DNA from: Trochalopteron elliotii
Taxonomy: Eukaryota > Chordata > Aves > Passeriformes > Leiothrichidae
Reading direction: 5' to 3'
Assembly: GCA_024734555.1 (NCBI GenBank)
Contig: JANPWX010000640.1
Location: 80,198-144,197 of the forward strand
DNA length: 64,000 nucleotides
The notes under the pieces: generated by a model
Seen by the model: only the letters and a program-made list of their open reading frames with translations
What the model was told of the DNA's origin: nothing
Database searches by the model: none
Position numbers and translations under genes: made by a program
In this document: positions 59,888 to 64,000 of the stretch, in pieces
How positions within the stretch are numbered: the stretch's first letter is position 1
Layout: the number at the start of each line of letters is the position of its first letter

Positions 59888-62627
59888 ACAGATTTCGTTT
59901 GGTTTGAATTACTGCTGCAAGCAAACCACTGAGTTATAAGTACTTTATTTTAAGTTAAATAAATAGTGACAGTAACAGGTTTGCATTATTCAAAGTGTAG
60001 AAAATACCACCCATGCACAGGCAAAACCAGTGTAATTCAAGTCAGGAGTAAGATTTTAGTATCCAGCAAATTCAATGTGTGTATTCTGTGAATAAAGACA
60101 ACTGAAGTAGATCAACGCTGATATTAATTAAGCAATGACCATCTTCTTTTGTACTATAATTACATTCTCATCAATCAACATGAGAGTATGTGCTTTTTCA
60201 TCATGCTGTTTCAATAGGGTATTTTGAAGTATGAATTCCCAGTTTTCATTTACAAAGCAGCATTTCCAGTCTCCTTCCAGTTGCATTCCAGTAGGGGGAA
60301 TAAATTAAGACTGCAAATCTATATTTCTTAATTTAAAGGAAGCCTCTGTACTTTTAGGCAGTGGTGGTTTCATTTAGTTTTGGTTTTGTGCAGTGTTGTG
60401 CCAAACTCTGTCACGTGGAACAAACACGTGCAGGAGATGAATGGCAGCACTTTATCCATGCAGACAGTGCCAATTCTCTGCTAGAATTCCACTTAATCTA
60501 TTAATTTCAGAGAGCCTAAATATAAGATGATACAGATTTTTAGGAACATACTAATGATGAATTAATTTGCAGCCAGCTTTGTCTTAAGACTTGAGAATTC
60601 TTTTTCCAAGGCCAATCCTTTAAATAGTAATTGTGTGCATATTCATATGTACTTAGGGGCTATTTATATTAATTCTTTGAGTCCTATATAAAAAAATCCA
60701 AATAATAAAAAAAAACCACCACCAAAACTGCAATGGGCAGAAAACTTACAGTTCACCAACCCACTGAGGCTTGCTTTTGAAGATTACTTATTCTTAAAAA
60801 TTCTTCTACACAACTAAGCATGGATAAACTGTTTATCTATGGTTAGGTGTGTGGAAGATACCAAGATAAAAGGTAATGAATGTTGTCATTGTTACTATTT
60901 ACTTATCCACCAGAAAACAGACTTGCATTCATAACTTGGGGTTTGAGAACATGTGGTTAAACAGTCTGATTTCACAAGATATATGGAGTTTTCAGGAAAC
61001 ACAGAGTAGAGCCCAATGGCTTCTCTACCTTCCTGTGAACTAAGTGAAAACACCCACAGGTCCTTAATGCCAAGTGGTGGCAATCCAAAAAGGTACATTC
61101 TCCTGCAGCTTTTGCTGTATTTTCCTTCAATGTGTTTACTTATTGTGATTGTGAAGATCATCCAATTTAAATGAACACTCAGCAATTACACCTTGTCTAG
61201 GCAGGCTGGAGCTGTAGCACCCATAAATACAGACCTGGCTTTGTGAGAAAGCTGTCAGGGATCTCTACAGACATAGATTAACTACCTATAAAACATACTC
61301 TATGGAATGAGTGAAACACAACAGAAAGGAATGTGGAGTTGTCTTGTGACACTCAGAATTCCTGAGAGAATGGAGTCAGACTGGACCAATGTACCGAGCT
61401 CACATTATCCTTCAGCATTAGGATAGTCTACAGCTTTGAATTCAGGCCTCTGCATACTATTTTTTTCCTCACCTACAAGTGAGCAGATTCAAATATACTT
61501 CCCCCCCCCATAAATCCAGTTCTGTTAAATTTTAAAGAATAAAGTGTTTGCTGAATTTTTTGACATATGTTTAGTTCTTAACTCAAAAATATTAAAAAAT
61601 ATTAACTGTTTATGCATGTTGTCAATTTTATTTTACAAACATGAAGACTGTTCACAAAACATGTCTGATTATTACTTTTTGATAATGTGCCTGTAATAAT
61701 CAATGAAGAAAAATGACTTCTTAAACCCCCAACATTTTGGGGTCTTTATATTTGGCTGTGGAGTGCCCCATACACCTATGGCACTGTAGCACATGTACCA
61801 AGCATTCCTGAACGGACAGTGTGTGTTCACAGCACTAGAAGGTATATCCATTAGTAAATAATAAATACCGTAACACATAAATCCTTTTTACAAAATATTG
61901 TAAAGCTTCTCTGCTAAGTGTGTGTCTGTTCCCACAGTTTTACGTTTAAATGTTGACAGTTCCATAGGGAAGCACTGGAAAGTTTTATGCTGTTGCATTT
62001 CCCTTCCAGAATTGTATTGTTATCGAATGGGACCAATCCTACAGGCTTCCTGTTTCCCAGATGATTAATCAGACACCACTGAGAGATGAAACTGAGACAC
62101 ATTTTTAGCTTTGTCTGGATTTCTGCAATTTAGGAGCTTGCAGCAATGTGACTGTACACATTCAAGCATCAATCCCTGCCTGTCAACAGGGGGGAATTCC
62201 ATTGGGAAGGTCTGCTTCAACTTATCATTTCTGTTTGCTAAAATCTATTTTCCTATGTTACTGCATCTGCTGTGGGTAGATTCATTGCTGTTTTCATAGT
62301 TAATCGTGGAGTGCAAATTGCTGCTTCAGAAAGAAAAATTAGAACGAGTAGCAAGAATCAGCCTTTCTGCAGGGAAAGACAAAATCGTGGTAAATATGAA
62401 TGAAAACCATGAGGCTTGCTAGTATTTTTCTAAATATGCAACTCTCCCTTTTTTCTATCTGGATTTGGAAAGCGATTAGTCATTCACATATGCTGTGCCA
62501 ATTCATGCAACTGGGTTCAGTACAATCCAGTCTAAATCAACAAACAGTACTTGGTATCAAACATCGTTCCGTTTTCTCCCCCCTCCCCAACCATGAACTT
62601 ATTTAAAATAGAGGTTGGTTACATTCT

Positions 62628-62633
62628 TTTATT
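62628..62633 (-). promoter_or_regulatory. RGS9BP: Candidate polyadenylation signal of RGS9BP
   Basis: AATAAA on the minus strand about 525 nt after the RGS9BP stop codon. Confidence 0.35.
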
Positions 62634-63155
62634 GGGGTTTTCATCCTTACCCCTTTCCTCCACTCAAGAAACACTTTTTGTATTTGATGGAAAAAAAGAA
62701 GTAATCTATTCACTTGATCAGACAAAACACCCATGTTAGCCATCAAATTTATGTTACCCTCTAATACTGTAAACAGTGACCAGCAGCAAACACCAGAGCC
62801 TAGTGAAGAACAAAAACCACAGGCTTCTGAGAATAGTGACCTATTAATAGCAGGCAAATCCCTGTTACAGCCAGTAGTGATAATACCCTGATATTTCGCT
62901 TAACTGTTACAAGTCCAGTAAACGAAGACATTCTATTCCGCAGGCTGATTTGCATCCCTTTTCTTCAAAAAGCATGAAGAAACAAATAGTGCATTTTAGG
63001 ATATCCAGAGGCGAAAGTTCTGCTTTGTTCTTTCAAGTGCTCGTTTAAAATTCTCAGCTCATCCAAGTGACACGCTTTGGAAGTAAAGGTGAGGCATGAA
63101 ACACTCCAGAGACGGCTGGAGAGGGGTCGCTCGTGTCAGAGCTTGCATCACCACC

Positions 63156-63869
63156 CTAAGACAGTTTTACCACACACACTGCCAGGACAATAGCGATAAT
63201 GAGCACAGCAGTGAAAATAATCCCAGCTAGAACCTTGCTGATATCGCAGAAGGATTTATTTTCCTCCACGGAGATCATGCCAATAGAGGAAGCGCCCACG
63301 CTGATGGTGGATTTCAGTTCAGCCCCTGGGTCTTGCTTAGCCTCTACTGTCCATTGGGGGACATTGACCTTCATCTCCATCTCGTACATCATCTCTCCTA
63401 CCTGGTTGATCTCGTTCTCGAGGTCTTTCAAATCCACCACGTCTATGTTGTGCTCAGCCTCGTATTTCATGTTCTGGACGCTCATGGCGCGGGCGGCCAC
63501 GCCGGAGGTTCCCCCGCTCATGCCCGTCTGGATCAGGTGTTTTTTGGGGACGTTCAGCGGGAACTCGTGGCCCAGCTCCAGGGCTCTCCTCATGTCGATC
63601 TCCAGGATCTCTAGGCACGTGGAGAAAATCACCCATAGCCTCTCGAACTCGGCTTTATCTTCCTTACTCACGGTTTTGTCCTTCAAGACCGTGGTGAGCT
63701 TGTTCCTGTTGGCCACCGCCAGCTCCTGAGCTTTCTGCCGGGTTTTCTTGAGCTCCTCCCGCAGGTTCTGGGAGTCTGAGGTGCCGCCGATGGTCAGCAC
63801 CATGTGCCGGTAGCAGGCGGTCACTTTGTTGAGCGCGTCCAGCAGCGCCTTGCACTCCTCCTTCACCAT
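63156..63869 (-). CDS. RGS9BP: RGS9BP (R9AP), RGS9-anchoring protein, single exon
   Basis: One intact 237-aa frame starts at CCACCATGG and is close to the human protein (about 235 aa), which is also encoded by one exon. It has a syntaxin-like helical N-terminal region ([36 protein letters not shown]), a second helical part with [20 protein letters not shown] and a C-terminal membrane anchor at about residues 213-234 ([19 protein letters not shown]). R9AP tethers the RGS9-1/Gbeta5 complex to photoreceptor disc membranes and speeds transducin GTP hydrolysis, so it sets the rate of photoresponse recovery. It lies in the same orientation as NUDT19 and TDRD12. CpG-rich sequence covers its 5' half and upstream flank. 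Confidence 0.97.
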   Translation of the reverse strand: MVKEECKALLDALNKVTACYRHMVLTIGGTSDSQNLREELKKTRQKAQELAVANRNKLTTVLKDKTVSKEDKAEFERLWVIFSTCLEILEIDMRRALELGHEFPLNVPKKHLIQTGMSGGTSGVAARAMSVQNMKYEAEHNIDVVDLKDLENEINQVGEMMYEMEMKVNVPQWTVEAKQDPGAELKSTISVGASSIGMISVEENKSFCDISKVLAGIIFTAVLIIAIVLAVCVVKLS

Positions 63870-64000
63870 GGTGGCGGCAGGGGCCGTGCCCGGTGCCGCC
63901 CTGCCCGGTGCCGCCCCGACTTACCCGGTGCCGGGCCCCGGGTGCTGCCACAGCCGGGAGCTACCAGCACACATGGCAAGTGCTGCCTCCGGGTCGCGCC
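63870..64000 (-). promoter_or_regulatory. RGS9BP: GC-rich 5' flank of RGS9BP
   Basis: CpG-rich sequence with imperfect repeats of GCCCGGTGCCGC-type motifs just upstream of the start codon. The leader and promoter should lie here, but no TATA box is seen before the window ends. Confidence 0.4.

Larger units (their letters stand above)
52411..63155. other. Intergenic region between NUDT19 and RGS9BP
   Basis: No exon chain or RNA gene is recognised over about 10.7 kb. Three CR1 copies lie at 54.15, 56.36 and 59.45 kb, with scattered A- and T-runs. Regulatory DNA for the retina-expressed RGS9BP may lie here but is not identifiable by eye. Confidence 0.6.

Overview
This window is vertebrate nuclear DNA and almost certainly from a bird. 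The genes have short exons in long AT-rich introns with GT-AG boundaries. Several CR1 LINE 3' ends of the avian type are scattered through it. Four genes can be assigned by translated sequence. The species cannot be fixed from sequence alone, although the compact introns and CR1 copies would fit a songbird. Orthology and human map positions are from memory of the families, not from a search.

Layout. 1-8.6 kb is gene-poor intergenic DNA. 8.8-13.4 kb holds CLEC3A on the plus strand (three coding exons, 195 aa), a secreted cartilage C-type lectin, with a TATA box. 13.5-18.6 kb shows no gene. 18.6-20.9 kb is a GC-rich island that contains a C/A-rich minisatellite, an orphan CpG island and a compact candidate gene on the minus strand. 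That candidate has a palindromic CRE-like dyad, a TATA-like box, a first ATG in a strong Kozak context, a 54-residue basic protein and a stop codon overlapping AATAAA. This is the best candidate here for something undescribed.

21-45 kb is TDRD12 on the minus strand, a piRNA-pathway Tudor/helicase-like/CS-domain protein. I reconstructed 30 coding exons whose phases all agree and sum to 3672 nt (1223 aa). The CpG-rich region at its 5' side carries a 28-bp minisatellite with a 56-bp higher-order period. About 1 kb further upstream lies a decayed copy of TDRD12 coding exon 17 plus its downstream intron.

48.4-52.3 kb is NUDT19 on the minus strand (peroxisomal CoA diphosphatase). Its first exon is broken by a 371-base run of N that hides the start and the Nudix box. 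52.4-63.1 kb is intergenic with CR1 copies. 63.1-63.9 kb is the single-exon gene RGS9BP on the minus strand, the photoreceptor membrane anchor for RGS9.

RGS9BP, NUDT19 and TDRD12 keep the order and common orientation I recall from human 19q13.11. CLEC3A belongs to human 16q23, so the window spans a junction between two ancestral blocks. The four genes do not form a pathway: they serve cartilage matrix, germline piRNA, peroxisomal CoA turnover and phototransduction.
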